Notes: generated by a model not told the origin, from the sequence alone. Shown: positions 1 to 9,344, counted from the first letter of the stretch. The stretch is DNA of 64,000 bases from Nocardia sp. NBC_00416 (GCF_036032445.1 NZ_CP107932.1:5520501-5584500); one strand, 5' to 3'. Program-made: numbers and translations.

Positions 1-2
1 CG

Positions 3-665
3 ATCGTGGTCAACGACAGCCGCGGCTTCTTCACCTCCCGCGTCATCGGCACCTTCGTCAACGAGGCGATCGCCATGCTCGGCGAGGGCATCGAGCCCGC
101 GACCATCGAGCAGGCCGGTTCGCAGGCGGGCTACCCGGCGCCGCCGCTGCAGCTGACCGACGAGCTGAACATGAAGCTCATGCAGAAGATCGCCCGGGAG
201 ACCGAGGAAGCCGCCAAGGCCGGCGACGCGGCCATGGGCACCGAACGGCATCCCGCCATCGACGTGGTGGACTACATGGTCGAGCAGGGCCGTCCGGGCC
301 GCTTGGAGAAGGCCGGCTTCTACGAGTACGACGAGAACGGCAAGCGGCTCAACATCTGGCCGCAGCTGCGCGAGCACTTCAAGACGACCTCCGGGTTCAA
401 TGTGCCGTTGCAGGACCTGATCGACCGCATGCTGTTCGCCGAAGCCCTCGAAACCCAGAAGTGTTTCGACGAGGGTGTTCTCGAATCCACCGCGGATGCC
501 AATATCGGCTCCATCTTCGGCATCGGGTTCCCCGCCTGGACCGGTGGCGTGCACCAGTACATCGTCGGCTACCCCGGCGGCCAGGAAGCCTTCGTGGCCC
601 GGGCCGACGAACTGGCGAAGAAGTACGGCAAGCGCTTCGAGGTCCCGGCGTCGCTGCGCAAGTAG
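3..665 (+). CDS. fadB: 3-hydroxyacyl-CoA dehydrogenase (FadB-type), C-terminal part
   Basis: The frame is open from the left edge of the window, so this is the last 220 residues of a larger protein. The visible sequence matches the C-terminal helical domains of L-3-hydroxyacyl-CoA dehydrogenase in bacterial multifunctional beta-oxidation proteins. Near the left edge is VNDSRGFFTSRV, the conserved join between the NAD-binding domain and the first C-terminal domain. A second, degenerate copy of that fold follows and contains the stretch GIGFPAWTGG. The family catalyses NAD-dependent oxidation of 3-hydroxyacyl-CoA, usually fused to an enoyl-CoA hydratase in a protein of about 715 residues. The fusion is inferred from the tandem C-terminal domains, because the N-terminal half lies outside the window. 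A GC-rich hairpin follows the stop codon. Confidence 0.9.
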   Translation: MVVNDSRGFFTSRVIGTFVNEAIAMLGEGIEPATIEQAGSQAGYPAPPLQLTDELNMKLMQKIARETEEAAKAGDAAMGTERHPAIDVVDYMVEQGRPGRLEKAGFYEYDENGKRLNIWPQLREHFKTTSGFNVPLQDLIDRMLFAEALETQKCFDEGVLESTADANIGSIFGIGFPAWTGGVHQYIVGYPGGQEAFVARADELAKKYGKRFEVPASLRK

Positions 666-671
666 GTTGCG

Positions 672-699
672 GGTCCGGCCGCGGTCGCGCGGCCGGACC
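672..699 (+). terminator. GC-rich hairpin after fadB
   Basis: A perfect 12-bp stem (GGTCCGGCCGCG paired with its complement, 4-nt loop) begins seven bases after the fadB stop codon. There is no U-tract, as is common for actinobacterial terminators. The 220 bases that follow, up to the kinase gene, hold no gene I can support. Confidence 0.6.
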
Positions 700-924
700 T
701 AACCGAACGACACGGTCCGTCCCACCCGAGTGGTGGGGCGGGCCGTGGTCGTTTGCCGCCGCGCGGCGGCGTGCCGACGAAATCGAGACCTTCTGCGAGG
801 ACACGCGCGCGGGACGAAACCGCGCATCGGGGTATCGAGCGCGCTACGTTGGAAGAGAAGACCGGAACGGCAGCGCGGCGGCGCATCCACCGCAGCCGAT
901 TCGTTACGAGTGCGAGGTGGTGAG

Positions 925-3900
925 ATGACTCCACGAACGCGTTCGGGCCCCGGGGGCCGCGAATCGGATAACGCCTACGTCACTGCGGATGCCGAGGATC
1001 CGGGAAATGCCGCGGGTCCACAGAGCGCCCCGGAGCCGGAGAGCGCCGCACCTGAACCCACAATGGGTGTCGAGAGCCCGGCGAGGCCCGACCCCGGCGA
1101 ATCGGATCGGATATCCGAAGAGCTCTCGGCCATGGGTCTGACCGAGGCACAGGAGATCGGGCGCGGCGGGTTCGGCGTGGTGTACCGGTGCGTGCAGCGG
1201 GCGCTGGACCGGGTGGTCGCGGTGAAGGTCCTCTCCTCCGATCTCGATTCCGAGAGCCGGGAGCGGTTCCTGCGTGAGGAGCACGCTATGGGCCGCCTGT
1301 CCGGGCATCCGAACATCGTCGACATCCTGCAGGTCGATATGACCGCCAGCGGGCTGCCGTTCATCGTGATGCCCTTCGCTACGCACGGTTCGCTGGAACG
1401 TCTCGTCCACGACCTCGGCCCACTGGGCTGGGCGGATACGGTGCGGGTGGGCGTGAAACTGGCCGGCGCCATCGAGAGCGCCCACCGGACGCGGATCCTG
1501 CACCGCGATGTGAAACCGGCCAATGTGCTGCTCAGCTCCTACGGAGAGCCGCAGCTGACCGATTTCGGGATCGCCCGGATGCCGGGGGGTTTTCGCACGT
1601 CGAGCAGCCAGATCACCGGGTCGCCGGCGTTCACCGCGCCCGAGGTGCTCAAGGGCGCCGAACCCACTGTGCGTTCCGACGTGTACGGGCTCGGCGCCAC
1701 ACTTTTCGCGCTGGTCACCGGTCATGCCGCGTTCGAACGGCAGGCAGGGGAGCGAGTGGTGGCACAGTTCCTGCGGATCACCACCCAGCCCGTCCCGGAT
1801 CTGCGGGAACAGGATATTCCTGCCGATGTGGCGGCTGTCATCGAACAGGCCATGGCGCAGGACCCGCAGGAACGGCCGGCGTCGGCCTACGAGTTCGGGG
1901 AGATGCTGCGCGCGGTGCAGACCGCGCACGATCAGGTACCGGACCAAATGGCACTGCTGGACCCGGAGGTCACCGCGGTCGATGCCGCCGTCGCGCCCGC
2001 GTCCGACCGGCCGGTTCCCGCGGTGACCGCGCGGCGCAGCTGGCCGTTCCTGCCGCCCACCGTGTCGGGTCGCCGGGAGACGGACGCCGGCGACGCCGCG
2101 AGTCCGTTCGGTCCGGCCTCCGGCGCGCGCCGCCGGGGCCCGTCGGGTCCGCGCAGCAGTGCTTCCGGCCGGTTCGGGAACGCGGAGAACACGCAGAGCC
2201 GATCCCCCGCCACCTTGCCGCCAAGCCCGGCCACCAAATTCCGCCCGCCCACCCCGCCCCGGGAGCCGGTGCGCCGGCCGCGGCTGCTGAACGTCCTGCG
2301 CGACGGTGTCGAACGCCGGCTCACAGTGATCCACGCGCCCGCCGGATTCGGGAAGAGTGTGCTGGCCGCGCAGTGGCGCGACGAACTGGCCGGACTGGAT
2401 CTGCCGGTCGCGTGGATCGGCATCGACAGCGGCGACGACAACGAGGTGTGGTTCCTGGCGCATCTGATCGAGGCCATCAACCGGGTACGCCCCGAGATCG
2501 GCTCCGGGCTGGGACAGATGCTCGAGGAGCGGCCCGCGGATACGGTCGCGTACGCGGTGTCCAGCCTGATCGACGAACTGCACACCAGCGGCGAACCCGT
2601 GGTGGTGATCATCGACGACTGGCACCGCCTGACCGATCCCGGTGCGCTGCGGGTGCTGTCCGCGTTACTGGACAGCGGCTGCCATCACCTGCGGTTCGTG
2701 GTCACCAGCCGCGACCCCTCCGACCTGCCGATCGGCCGGATGCGGATGAACGACGAACTGGTGCAGCTGGATTCCGAACAATTGCGGCTGACCCGCGCCG
2801 AAGTCGGCGAGATCCTGGTGCAGCGCAACGGCTTCGAACTCGACACCGAACAACTGGACCGCATCTACACCGCCACTGACGGCTGGCCTGCCGCGATCCA
2901 GCTCATCAGCCTTGCGCTGCGCGACGATCCGGACCCCGCGGCGCTGCTGGTCCGCCTGTCCGAAGGTGGGCACGGTATCCGCGAATACTTGGCCGAGAAC
3001 GTGCTCGACACCTTGGAGCCGGAGATGCTCGAATTCCTCTCCGATATCGCGGTCACCGAGCAGGCGAACGGGTCCCTGGCCATCGCGGTCACCGGTAACG
3101 CGGAGGCGCCGCGGCTGCTGGAGCAGGCCGAGCGGCGTGAACTCTTCGTGCGGCGCACCGACGAGGACCCTGAATGGTTCCGGATGCAGCCGCTGTTCGC
3201 CGAATATCTGCGTGCCCGGCTGGACCGGACCAGCCCCGGACGGGCGAAGACCCTGCATCGGCGCGCCGCGCGCTGGTACGCCGAACACCAGTTGCTGCGC
3301 AAATCGGTGGACCATTCGCTGGCCGGGACCGATTTCAAAACCGCGCTGGACCTGCTGGAGAGCGGCGGTATGGACCTGATCGACGGTTCCCGGGTGGCGA
3401 CGCTGCTCGGGTCGGTGTCGAAACTGCCGGTGCAGCAGGTGGCGTCGCGATCGAAATTGTTGATGGCCGTGGCGCGCGCCAACGTGAACCTGCAGCAGTC
3501 GACCGCGGCGCGCTCCGCGCTGAACCGGCTGTCGAATGTGTTGTCGCGGAGCCCGGAAGACGACGGCGAGGTACGCAAGCAGCGCTGTCAGGCCGATGTG
3601 CTGGCCGCCTCCGACGAGATCTCGCACGACCGGTCCGCCGGAGTGCTGGATCAGGTGTCCGAATCGCTGCGGCATCCCGACGAACTCCCGGCGTGGACCG
3701 TGGCGACGGCGGCGAATATCAATGCCTACGTGCGGATCTGTGAATTCGATTATTCCGCGGCGGCCGAAATGCTGGAGTGGGCGCGGACCTATCAGGAGCG
3801 GTCCCGGGAACCGCTCGGTGAGATCTTCGCCTGGTGCGGGCGCGGGATCATCGCCTACGAACAGCTCGATATCCCCGCCGCGCTGCGGGCCTATCAGCAG

Positions 3901-4737
3901 GCCTACAAGACCGCGCAGGAGCGGTCCGGGCCGCGTTCGCACGGGGTCCGGGCGGCCGCCGGACTGCTCGGTGAACTGGAATACCGCCGTGGTGATCTGG
4001 CCGCCGCCGAAGCGCTGTTCGACGAGAGCTACCAGTTGGTGGCCCGGATCGGCCCGATCGAATCGCTGATCTCGACCATCGTGACCGGTGCCCGGGTGAA
4101 GGCATTGCACGGCGACCTCCCGGCGGCGGCCGGACGGCTCGCCGAGGGCTCGCGGATCGCCGCCGACCACCAGCTGACCCGGCTGGCCGCGAACATCCGG
4201 GCCGAACAGATCCGGCTGGGGATCGTGACACCGGGCCCGGCGGACGGGCCGGGCTCCGCGGGCAGTACCGCTCGCGGCATCGGGAAATCGGCCGGCCGCG
4301 GCCGCGCCGGCGATCCGGACGGGGCGCCGACGGTGCTGAACATCGAGGCCGATGAGATCGCCGTCATCCGGACGATGCTCGTGTCCGGGGACCGGCAGGA
4401 GCACGAACGCGCGGCCCGGCACGCCCGCGCCCTGTACGGGCGCACCCGCGAACAGCAGCGGCCCCGAGCTCAGCTCGATATGACGCTGCTGCTCGCCGAA
4501 TGCCTCGCCGCGGCGGGCTGGGTCGGGGAATCGGCCGCGTTGCTGGCGCCGACCGTGGCCACCTGCGCCGAACTCGGCTGGACCCGCCCGCTGCTGGATG
4601 CCGGCTCGGCGGTCCGGGAGATCCTGCGCGTGGTGCGCGACGATCTCCCGGTCACCACTCCGGACGGAACGGATACGGTCCGCACCCTGGGGGAGATCGG
4701 GATCCCCATCCGTTTCCTGGACGAGTTGCTCAGCTGA
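925..4737 (+). CDS. pknK: PknK-like serine/threonine kinase fused to a MalT-type STAND ATPase module
   Basis: This is a 1270-residue protein. An acidic N-terminal tail is followed by a Hanks-type kinase domain (about 65-340). It has a glycine loop GRGGFGVVY near 79, an invariant Lys in VAVKVL, HRDVKPAN at about 193 and DFG at about 213. A Pro/Ala-rich linker leads to a STAND-type ATPase with P-loop APAGFGKS at about 471-478 and the Walker B-like VVVIIDDW. The C-terminal half is helical, TPR-like MalT/LuxR-family sequence. M. tuberculosis PknK (1110 residues) has this architecture and regulates growth and stress responses, partly by phosphorylating transcription factors. No DNA-binding HTH is evident at the C-terminus, which ends RFLDELLS. 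The ATG at 925 is chosen because GAGG lies seven bases upstream. The frame stays open further upstream, but that part is low-complexity. Substrates cannot be told from sequence. Confidence 0.85.
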   Translation: MTPRTRSGPGGRESDNAYVTADAEDPGNAAGPQSAPEPESAAPEPTMGVESPARPDPGESDRISEELSAMGLTEAQEIGRGGFGVVYRCVQRALDRVVAVKVLSSDLDSESRERFLREEHAMGRLSGHPNIVDILQVDMTASGLPFIVMPFATHGSLERLVHDLGPLGWADTVRVGVKLAGAIESAHRTRILHRDVKPANVLLSSYGEPQLTDFGIARMPGGFRTSSSQITGSPAFTAPEVLKGAEPTVRSDVYGLGATLFALVTGHAAFERQAGERVVAQFLRITTQPVPDLREQDIPADVAAVIEQAMAQDPQERPASAYEFGEMLRAVQTAHDQVPDQMALLDPEVTAVDAAVAPASDRPVPAVTARRSWPFLPPTVSGRRETDAGDAASPFGPASGARRRGPSGPRSSASGRFGNAENTQSRSPATLPPSPATKFRPPTPPREPVRRPRLLNVLRDGVERRLTVIHAPAGFGKSVLAAQWRDELAGLDLPVAWIGIDSGDDNEVWFLAHLIEAINRVRPEIGSGLGQMLEERPADTVAYAVSSLIDELHTSGEPVVVIIDDWHRLTDPGALRVLSALLDSGCHHLRFVVTSRDPSDLPIGRMRMNDELVQLDSEQLRLTRAEVGEILVQRNGFELDTEQLDRIYTATDGWPAAIQLISLALRDDPDPAALLVRLSEGGHGIREYLAENVLDTLEPEMLEFLSDIAVTEQANGSLAIAVTGNAEAPRLLEQAERRELFVRRTDEDPEWFRMQPLFAEYLRARLDRTSPGRAKTLHRRAARWYAEHQLLRKSVDHSLAGTDFKTALDLLESGGMDLIDGSRVATLLGSVSKLPVQQVASRSKLLMAVARANVNLQQSTAARSALNRLSNVLSRSPEDDGEVRKQRCQADVLAASDEISHDRSAGVLDQVSESLRHPDELPAWTVATAANINAYVRICEFDYSAAAEMLEWARTYQERSREPLGEIFAWCGRGIIAYEQLDIPAALRAYQQAYKTAQERSGPRSHGVRAAAGLLGELEYRRGDLAAAEALFDESYQLVARIGPIESLISTIVTGARVKALHGDLPAAAGRLAEGSRIAADHQLTRLAANIRAEQIRLGIVTPGPADGPGSAGSTARGIGKSAGRGRAGDPDGAPTVLNIEADEIAVIRTMLVSGDRQEHERAARHARALYGRTREQQRPRAQLDMTLLLAECLAAAGWVGESAALLAPTVATCAELGWTRPLLDAGSAVREILRVVRDDLPVTTPDGTDTVRTLGEIGIPIRFLDELLS

Positions 4738-4761
4738 TCCCGGCCGGAGCCGGGATCAGCT
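4732..4761. terminator. Bidirectional terminator between convergent genes
   Basis: A perfect 13-bp stem (AGCTGATCCCGGC and its complement) with a CGGA loop spans the pknK stop codon and ends two bases before the stop codon of the convergent methyltransferase gene. It can serve both transcripts. Confidence 0.7.
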
Positions 4762-4763
4762 GA

Positions 4764-6080
4764 TCAGGGCTGCCACCAGGGCCGCAGCGGTACCTCCGGA
4801 AGTCCGGTGGGCCCGAGTTTCACGCCGAGCACCTGGTGCAGCTGGACCACATTGCGTTCGAAACCGAGCCGGCTGCCCGCCATGTACAGGCCCCACACCT
4901 TGGCGGTGCCCTCGCCGGCCTCGGCCACACAGGCATCCCAGTTCGCGACCAGGTTCTTGCACCACTCGGCGAGTGTCAGCGCGTAGTGTTCGCGCAGATT
5001 CTCCTCGTGCAGTACCTCGAGCCCGACGTTCTGGATTTCGCTGATGATCCGGCCCGAGCCGATGAGCTCACCGTCCGGGAACACGTACCGGTCGATGAAA
5101 TCGCCGGCCTTCGTGGTGCGGGTGTTGTCCGGCCGGGTGATGCAGTGGTTGAGGAACAGCCCGCCCTCGCGCAGCTTGCTCTGGATGAACCGGAAATAGT
5201 ACGGGTAGTTCTGGACCCCGATATGTTCGGTCAACCCGATCGAGGACACCGCGTCGAATTCGGTCTCGGCGATATCGCGGTAATCCGAATGCCGGACCTC
5301 GGCGAGGTCGCTCAACCCCTCCTCGGCGATCTTGCGCTGAGCCCAGGAGGCCTGTTCGGCCGACAGCGTGGCGCCGATGACACGGACTCCGCGTTGGGCG
5401 GCGTATCGGACCATCCCGCCCCAGCCGCAGCCGATATCGAGGAGCCGATCGCCCTCTTTGAGCCGCAGCTTCTCGAAGACCAGCCGGTACTTGTTCTCCT
5501 GGGCCTGCTCCAGCGACCATTCCCGGTCGCCGTAACACGCGCAGGTGTAGGTCATGGACGGGCCGAGGACGTACTCGTAGAACGTGTTCGAGACGTCGTA
5601 GTGGTGGTGGATGACCTCCGCGTCGCGGGCCTTGGAATGGCGCAGGCCCTCGAGCGCGATCCGGCGCCAGCGCGGCAGCGTCTCCTGCGGGGGCGGCGGT
5701 ACCGGGCGTAGCCGCTCCCAGCCGAGTGATCGGGCGATGGCCACCAGTGACAGCGCCGACGGACGTTTGAATTTCAGGTCCGTCATCGCGGCGAGGATGT
5801 CGTACGGGTCGCCCGGGTGCACTCCGGCGGCGTCCATATCGCCGGATATGTAGGCACGGGCCAGCCCGAGATCGCCGGGTGCGTTGGCGAGGTAGTTGAT
5901 CCCGCGGGGATTACGGATCTCGAGCGCGAACTCGGAATCCACGGGACCGGTGGTGCTGCCGTCGTATGCGGTCAGCTTGATGGGGACATCGCCGTCGACC
6001 AAGGTCTCGACGACCTCGGCGATGCTGAGCCGGGTGCCCAAGTCCGCGAAAGCATCGGATCTATCCTTGAATGTCGTCAT
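4764..6080 (-). CDS. tmsB: SAM-dependent fatty acid methyltransferase, cyclopropane synthase family (10-methylene-stearate synthase)
   Basis: This 438-residue protein of the cyclopropane/mycolic acid methyltransferase superfamily has SAM-binding motif LDIGCGWGG at 214-222. Upstream of it lies HHHYDVSNTFYEYVLGPSMTYTCACY, the conserved substrate-side region. The family's N-terminal domain of about 150 residues is intact. The next gene downstream in the map, a FAD-binding oxidoreductase read on the same strand, overlaps it by four bases (ATGA). This pair matches UfaA1-type methyltransferase plus flavoprotein pairs (BfaB/BfaA, also called TmsB/TmsA). In those, oleoyl phospholipid is methylated to the 10-methylene form and then reduced to 10-methylstearic (tuberculostearic) acid. 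Both genes are translated leftward, flavoprotein first. The function is inferred from the pairing. A stand-alone cyclopropane synthase is the alternative. Confidence 0.85.
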   Translation of the reverse strand: MTTFKDRSDAFADLGTRLSIAEVVETLVDGDVPIKLTAYDGSTTGPVDSEFALEIRNPRGINYLANAPGDLGLARAYISGDMDAAGVHPGDPYDILAAMTDLKFKRPSALSLVAIARSLGWERLRPVPPPPQETLPRWRRIALEGLRHSKARDAEVIHHHYDVSNTFYEYVLGPSMTYTCACYGDREWSLEQAQENKYRLVFEKLRLKEGDRLLDIGCGWGGMVRYAAQRGVRVIGATLSAEQASWAQRKIAEEGLSDLAEVRHSDYRDIAETEFDAVSSIGLTEHIGVQNYPYYFRFIQSKLREGGLFLNHCITRPDNTRTTKAGDFIDRYVFPDGELIGSGRIISEIQNVGLEVLHEENLREHYALTLAEWCKNLVANWDACVAEAGEGTAKVWGLYMAGSRLGFERNVVQLHQVLGVKLGPTGLPEVPLRPWWQP

Positions 6081-7519
6081 TTGCGTTGCACCGCCTTCGA
6101 GTACAGATCCAGCAGGCGCTGGCCGGGATCGTAGCGTTTCTTCAATTCTTTGTAACTTTCACCGCCGTACAGGGCGGCAAATTCCTCGGGTCCGTAAAAA
6201 GAATCCGAGTACAGGGATTTGTGTCCGTCGAATTCGGTGACGGTTTTCTCGATGGCGCGGTTTGCCGCACCATCCATCTGGCCGTGCGTTTTCGGAACCG
6301 CCGACCAGAAGCCGATATTCACATAGGTATGGCCGGGCCGTAGTGGGTACAGCGGCCAGGGCCGGGCATTGTCCGTCGCGCCGGAATCACGCAGTCGCAG
6401 CGGGCACAGCCAGATGGGCTCGATGGGTATCTCGCGCAGGAACCATTCCACGAAATCGGCGGTGCGTTCCACCGGTACCTCGATGTCCTGCACCACGCGC
6501 TCCTGCGGTGGATCGCCTTTTCGCGCCGCGAGCTTGTCGCCGATATTGTATCGATGGTCGAGCGCGATCAGTTTCCAGTAGAAACTGCTGCGTCGATAGC
6601 GTTTCGGCCAGAAGCGGCGGATCTTCGGATTTTGTGTCCCGAAAGCGCGTGAGCACCAGAACCAGTCGGTGTCCCATCGCCACAGATAGTCGTGGATGGT
6701 CAGCCGATCCCGCTTCGGCGCCGCGCCGTCGTGCTGGATGGAACGGTAGTAGATGTCCATCCCGGTGTAATCGCTGACCGGGCCCGGGTCGGCGGTCTGC
6801 CGGCCCAGGGTCAGATAGCTCTCGCCGGCGCTGAAGACGACGCCGTCGAGATAGTCGACCTGTTCGCCGTCGAAGCTCCGCTCCCGCACGATCTGCTCGA
6901 GGGTGTCCTCGAGTTCGCGCAGGTCGTGGAACCGCAGGTGCCGTAGCGCCACATAGGGCGCCACGGTCTCCAGCTCGATCTTCAGGCGGGTGGTGTAGCC
7001 CAGCGTGCCGTAGGAGTTCGGGAAACCGCGGAACAGATCTCCGGTCTCGCCGTCCGGGGTGATGGTGACGATCTCGCCCGCACCCGTGAGGACCTCCATC
7101 TCCAGCACCGATTCGTGCGGCAGGCCGTTGCGGAACGAGCTCGATTCGATCCCGAGCCCGGTCACCGCGCCGCCCAGGGTGATCGTCTTGAGCTGCGGCA
7201 CCACCAGCGGGGCCAGCCCGTACGGCAGAGTCGCGGCGACCAGGTCCTCGTAGGTGGTCATTCCGGCGACCTCGGCGGTCTTCGCGTCCGGGTCGACTTC
7301 GATCACCCGGGTGAGACCCGATACGTCCAGCCCGGGTGCGGTGTTCTTCGCCCGGGCACGGAACAGATTGGAGGTTTTCTTGGCCAATCGCACGTCGGCG
7401 TCCGCCGGGATGGCACGGTAGCTCGCGAGCAGGCGCTCGACACCTGACCGATATGCGGCGAACCCGGATTCATTTGCGGCCGGACCGTGGCCGGCCTTCC
7501 CCAACAGACTCATTGCCAC
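6077..7519 (-). CDS. tmsA: FAD-binding oxidoreductase of the 10-methyl fatty acid pathway
   Basis: This 480-residue flavoprotein has an N-terminal PCMH-type FAD-binding domain (about 60-240; LGGAVTGLGIESSSFRNGLPHE contains the GG and GxE FAD contacts) and a C-terminal substrate domain. It is the first gene of a two-gene leftward unit and its stop overlaps the start of the methyltransferase (ATGA), so the two are probably translated together. In characterised pairs the flavoprotein (BfaA/TmsA) reduces the 10-methylene intermediate to the 10-methyl branch using NADPH. The start is GTG at 7519 or the ATG two codons later; an AGGA lies about ten bases upstream. A member of the DWARF/DIMINUTO-like FAD oxidase family with another substrate is possible, but the gene pairing argues against that. 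Confidence 0.85.
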   Translation of the reverse strand: MAMSLLGKAGHGPAANESGFAAYRSGVERLLASYRAIPADADVRLAKKTSNLFRARAKNTAPGLDVSGLTRVIEVDPDAKTAEVAGMTTYEDLVAATLPYGLAPLVVPQLKTITLGGAVTGLGIESSSFRNGLPHESVLEMEVLTGAGEIVTITPDGETGDLFRGFPNSYGTLGYTTRLKIELETVAPYVALRHLRFHDLRELEDTLEQIVRERSFDGEQVDYLDGVVFSAGESYLTLGRQTADPGPVSDYTGMDIYYRSIQHDGAAPKRDRLTIHDYLWRWDTDWFWCSRAFGTQNPKIRRFWPKRYRRSSFYWKLIALDHRYNIGDKLAARKGDPPQERVVQDIEVPVERTADFVEWFLREIPIEPIWLCPLRLRDSGATDNARPWPLYPLRPGHTYVNIGFWSAVPKTHGQMDGAANRAIEKTVTEFDGHKSLYSDSFYGPEEFAALYGGESYKELKKRYDPGQRLLDLYSKAVQRK

Positions 7520-7742
7520 GTCTAGACGCTAGTCCTACTTGGTCTTGATCTGCCACAGCGGGGGGATCGTCGGTGGCGAAATGTCACATATCCGTTGCAC
7601 CGCGTTCGATGACGCGTTCACCCTGGTTGACCGCTATTACTGAAATGTCCGTGTTCTCGCGCGCCGACCGGCAGGGGGAGCGGTGCAAACAAACACAGGG
7701 CAGGATGGGGCGGTCACAACGCATCCCGATAAGGAGTTCATC

Positions 7743-8177
7743 GTGGGACAGGTCAAAGCCGGCAGTTCGATCGAGGTCGCCGCAGACCCGCAGCGCACGC
7801 TGGCGGCGGTCGCCGATTACACGGAGGTGCGCCCGAAGATTCTGTCGGCGCACTACCGCGATTACAAAGTGGTGGAAGGCGGGCAAGGTGACGGGACCGT
7901 CGCCGACTGGACCCTGCAGGCCACCGAGAGCCGGGTACGCAATATTCGCGCCCAGGTCTCCGTGGCCGACCTCGTCGTCACCGAGAAGGACGCCAACTCC
8001 ACCCTCGTCAACACCTGGACGATCGTGCCGTCCGGTTCGGGTTCGACGGTCACCCTCGAGACCACCTGGCAGGGCGCCGGTGGTGTCAAGGGCATCTTCG
8101 AAGGCATTTTCGCCCCGCTCGGCCTGCGCAAGATCCAGGCCGAGGTGCTGGCGAACCTGAAGGGCGAACTCGCCTGA
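7743..8177 (+). CDS. SRPBCC-family (START/Bet v1-like) protein
   Basis: A 144-residue protein of the polyketide cyclase/START-like SRPBCC superfamily, a fold that holds a hydrophobic ligand in a deep pocket. The typical opening is a beta strand (SSIEVAADPQRTLAAVADYTEVRP). The mid-section is a run of strands and the end is a long helix (FEGIFAPLGLRKIQAEVLANLKGEL). GTG at 7743 is selected because AAGGAG stands six bases before it; earlier in-frame starts lack a site. It lies divergent from tmsA across a 223-base shared promoter region. A role in lipid handling would fit the neighbour, but that is inference; no catalytic residues can be assigned. Confidence 0.8.
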   Translation: MGQVKAGSSIEVAADPQRTLAAVADYTEVRPKILSAHYRDYKVVEGGQGDGTVADWTLQATESRVRNIRAQVSVADLVVTEKDANSTLVNTWTIVPSGSGSTVTLETTWQGAGGVKGIFEGIFAPLGLRKIQAEVLANLKGELA

Positions 8178-8179
8178 TC

Positions 8180-8198
8180 GGCCGGCCGGCCGGCCGGC
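8180..8198 (+). terminator. GGCC-repeat hairpin after the SRPBCC gene
   Basis: Four to five head-to-tail GGCC units lie directly after the stop codon and can fold on themselves. They are probably a terminator, though without a U-tract. Confidence 0.4.
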
Positions 8199-8249
8199 GC
8201 GCGTGGGAACGAGATCCACGGTGACGGCCGGCCCGCGCCGGATTGCCGC

Positions 8250-8285
8250 GTGGTTGTGGCGAAGAACGTGGCTGTGGCGAAGAAC
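8250..8285. repeat. 18-bp tandem duplication
   Basis: Two adjacent 18-base units beginning GTGGTTGTGG and GTGGCTGTGG differ at one base. They lie between the SRPBCC gene and the convergent exported-protein gene. No function is apparent. Confidence 0.6.
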
Positions 8286-8307
8286 TCTCATCCCGGCGGG
8301 AAGCGCC

Positions 8308-8856
8308 TCAGGCGAGGACGAACGCCAGCAGCAGCGGGGTCTGCAGCGCGCCGCGCCACCAGGAATAGCCGAGCCACACACCGGGAACGACTTCCCGGAT
8401 CTCGTCGTACACCTGCGGTGTGACGGCCGGCGCGTAGTCCAGCACCCAGGTTTCCTCGCCGTCGATCCGGGAGGGGCCCCGGTAGACATTCGCCGGCCAG
8501 CCCTCGATACCGGCGCCGGTCACCCGGTTCATCACCCGGCCGCCGTCCGCACCCGTGTAGAAGGTCTTGCCGACCCAGTACGTCGGCGCGATGGGTTCGA
8601 TCATCGACGTGGCGGTCACCCAGCCGTTCTTCACCCCCGACGGCACCGCACCGGCCGGGGCCGCGGCGTAGATATCACCGCTCTGCCGGGCGGTGCAGCG
8701 CCAGCGCAGCGAATCGACGGTGATCGCCGGTGCGGCCGGGTCGATCACACACCCGTTGCCGTGGTCGGTCGCTGGGTCGGGGTCGGCTTCGGCGGCCGCC
8801 GCGCGGAACACGCCGCACACCATGACGAGTGCACCCAGCAAATACCCCTTGGACAC
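8308..8856 (-). CDS. Exported protein of unknown function
   Basis: A 182-residue protein with an N-terminal signal peptide: Lys at position 3, then a hydrophobic stretch (YLLGALVMVCGVF) ending in small residues (RAAAAEA), so cleavage near residue 22 is expected. The mature part has two cysteines (about 36 and 54) that could form a disulfide and is rich in Trp and Tyr. The C-terminus WWRGALQTPLLLAFVLA is hydrophobic. I do not recognise a family. It is convergent with the SRPBCC gene. Its start lies about 140 bases from the ebfC start on the opposite strand, so the two share a promoter region. Confidence 0.7.
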   Translation of the reverse strand: MSKGYLLGALVMVCGVFRAAAAEADPDPATDHGNGCVIDPAAPAITVDSLRWRCTARQSGDIYAAAPAGAVPSGVKNGWVTATSMIEPIAPTYWVGKTFYTGADGGRVMNRVTGAGIEGWPANVYRGPSRIDGEETWVLDYAPAVTPQVYDEIREVVPGVWLGYSWWRGALQTPLLLAFVLA

Positions 8857-8996
8857 CGTTAGCTCCAGTAAGAATCAGGATTTTCGGCGCGGCGCGAATG
8901 CACCGGCAAATCGATATTAGGCGGGCGTGGGTGCGGCGGAATCCGGAACCGAGGCGGTCTAGGCTGAATTGTGACCCATCCGTAGAGAGGAATGCC

Positions 8997-9326
8997 GTGC
9001 AGCCCGATGGTCAGTTCGATATGCAGCAGTTGCTCCAACAGGCCCAGCAGATGCAGGAGCAGGTGATGGCGGCCCAGGCCGAGATCGCCGCAGCCGAGGT
9101 GAAGGGGCAGGCCGGCAACGGTCTGGTCGAGGTGACGATCCGGGCCACCGGTGAGGTGCTGTCGTTGACCATCGATCCGAAGGCCGTCGACCCGGAGGAT
9201 GTGGAAACCCTGCAGGACCTGGTGATCGGCGCGGTCAACGACGCGATGGCCAACGCCCAGCACTTGGCCGCCGAACGACTGGGCCCGCTGGCCGGCGGTG
9301 GCGCGCCCGGTCTGCCCGGTTTCTGA
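8997..9326 (+). CDS. ebfC: YbaB/EbfC family nucleoid-associated protein
   Basis: A 109-residue protein with the YbaB/EbfC signature: a Gln-rich helix (MQQLLQQAQQMQEQVMAAQAEIAA), then strand EVTIRATGEVLSLTIDPKAV, then a long helix and a flexible Gly/Pro tail. The family forms tweezer-shaped dimers that bind DNA, and the gene is almost always found next to recR, as here (18-base gap). GTG at 8997 is chosen because GAGAGG lies six bases upstream. Equivalent to Rv3716c by position. Co-transcription with recR is expected. Confidence 0.92.
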   Translation: MQPDGQFDMQQLLQQAQQMQEQVMAAQAEIAAAEVKGQAGNGLVEVTIRATGEVLSLTIDPKAVDPEDVETLQDLVIGAVNDAMANAQHLAAERLGPLAGGGAPGLPGF

Positions 9327-9344
9327 CCGCACCGGGGTATCGCG

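Noticed and set aside
904..4422. Long minus-strand frames (573 and 585 codons) opposite pknK
   Set aside because: Antisense to clear kinase and STAND ATPase motifs; no domain of their own.
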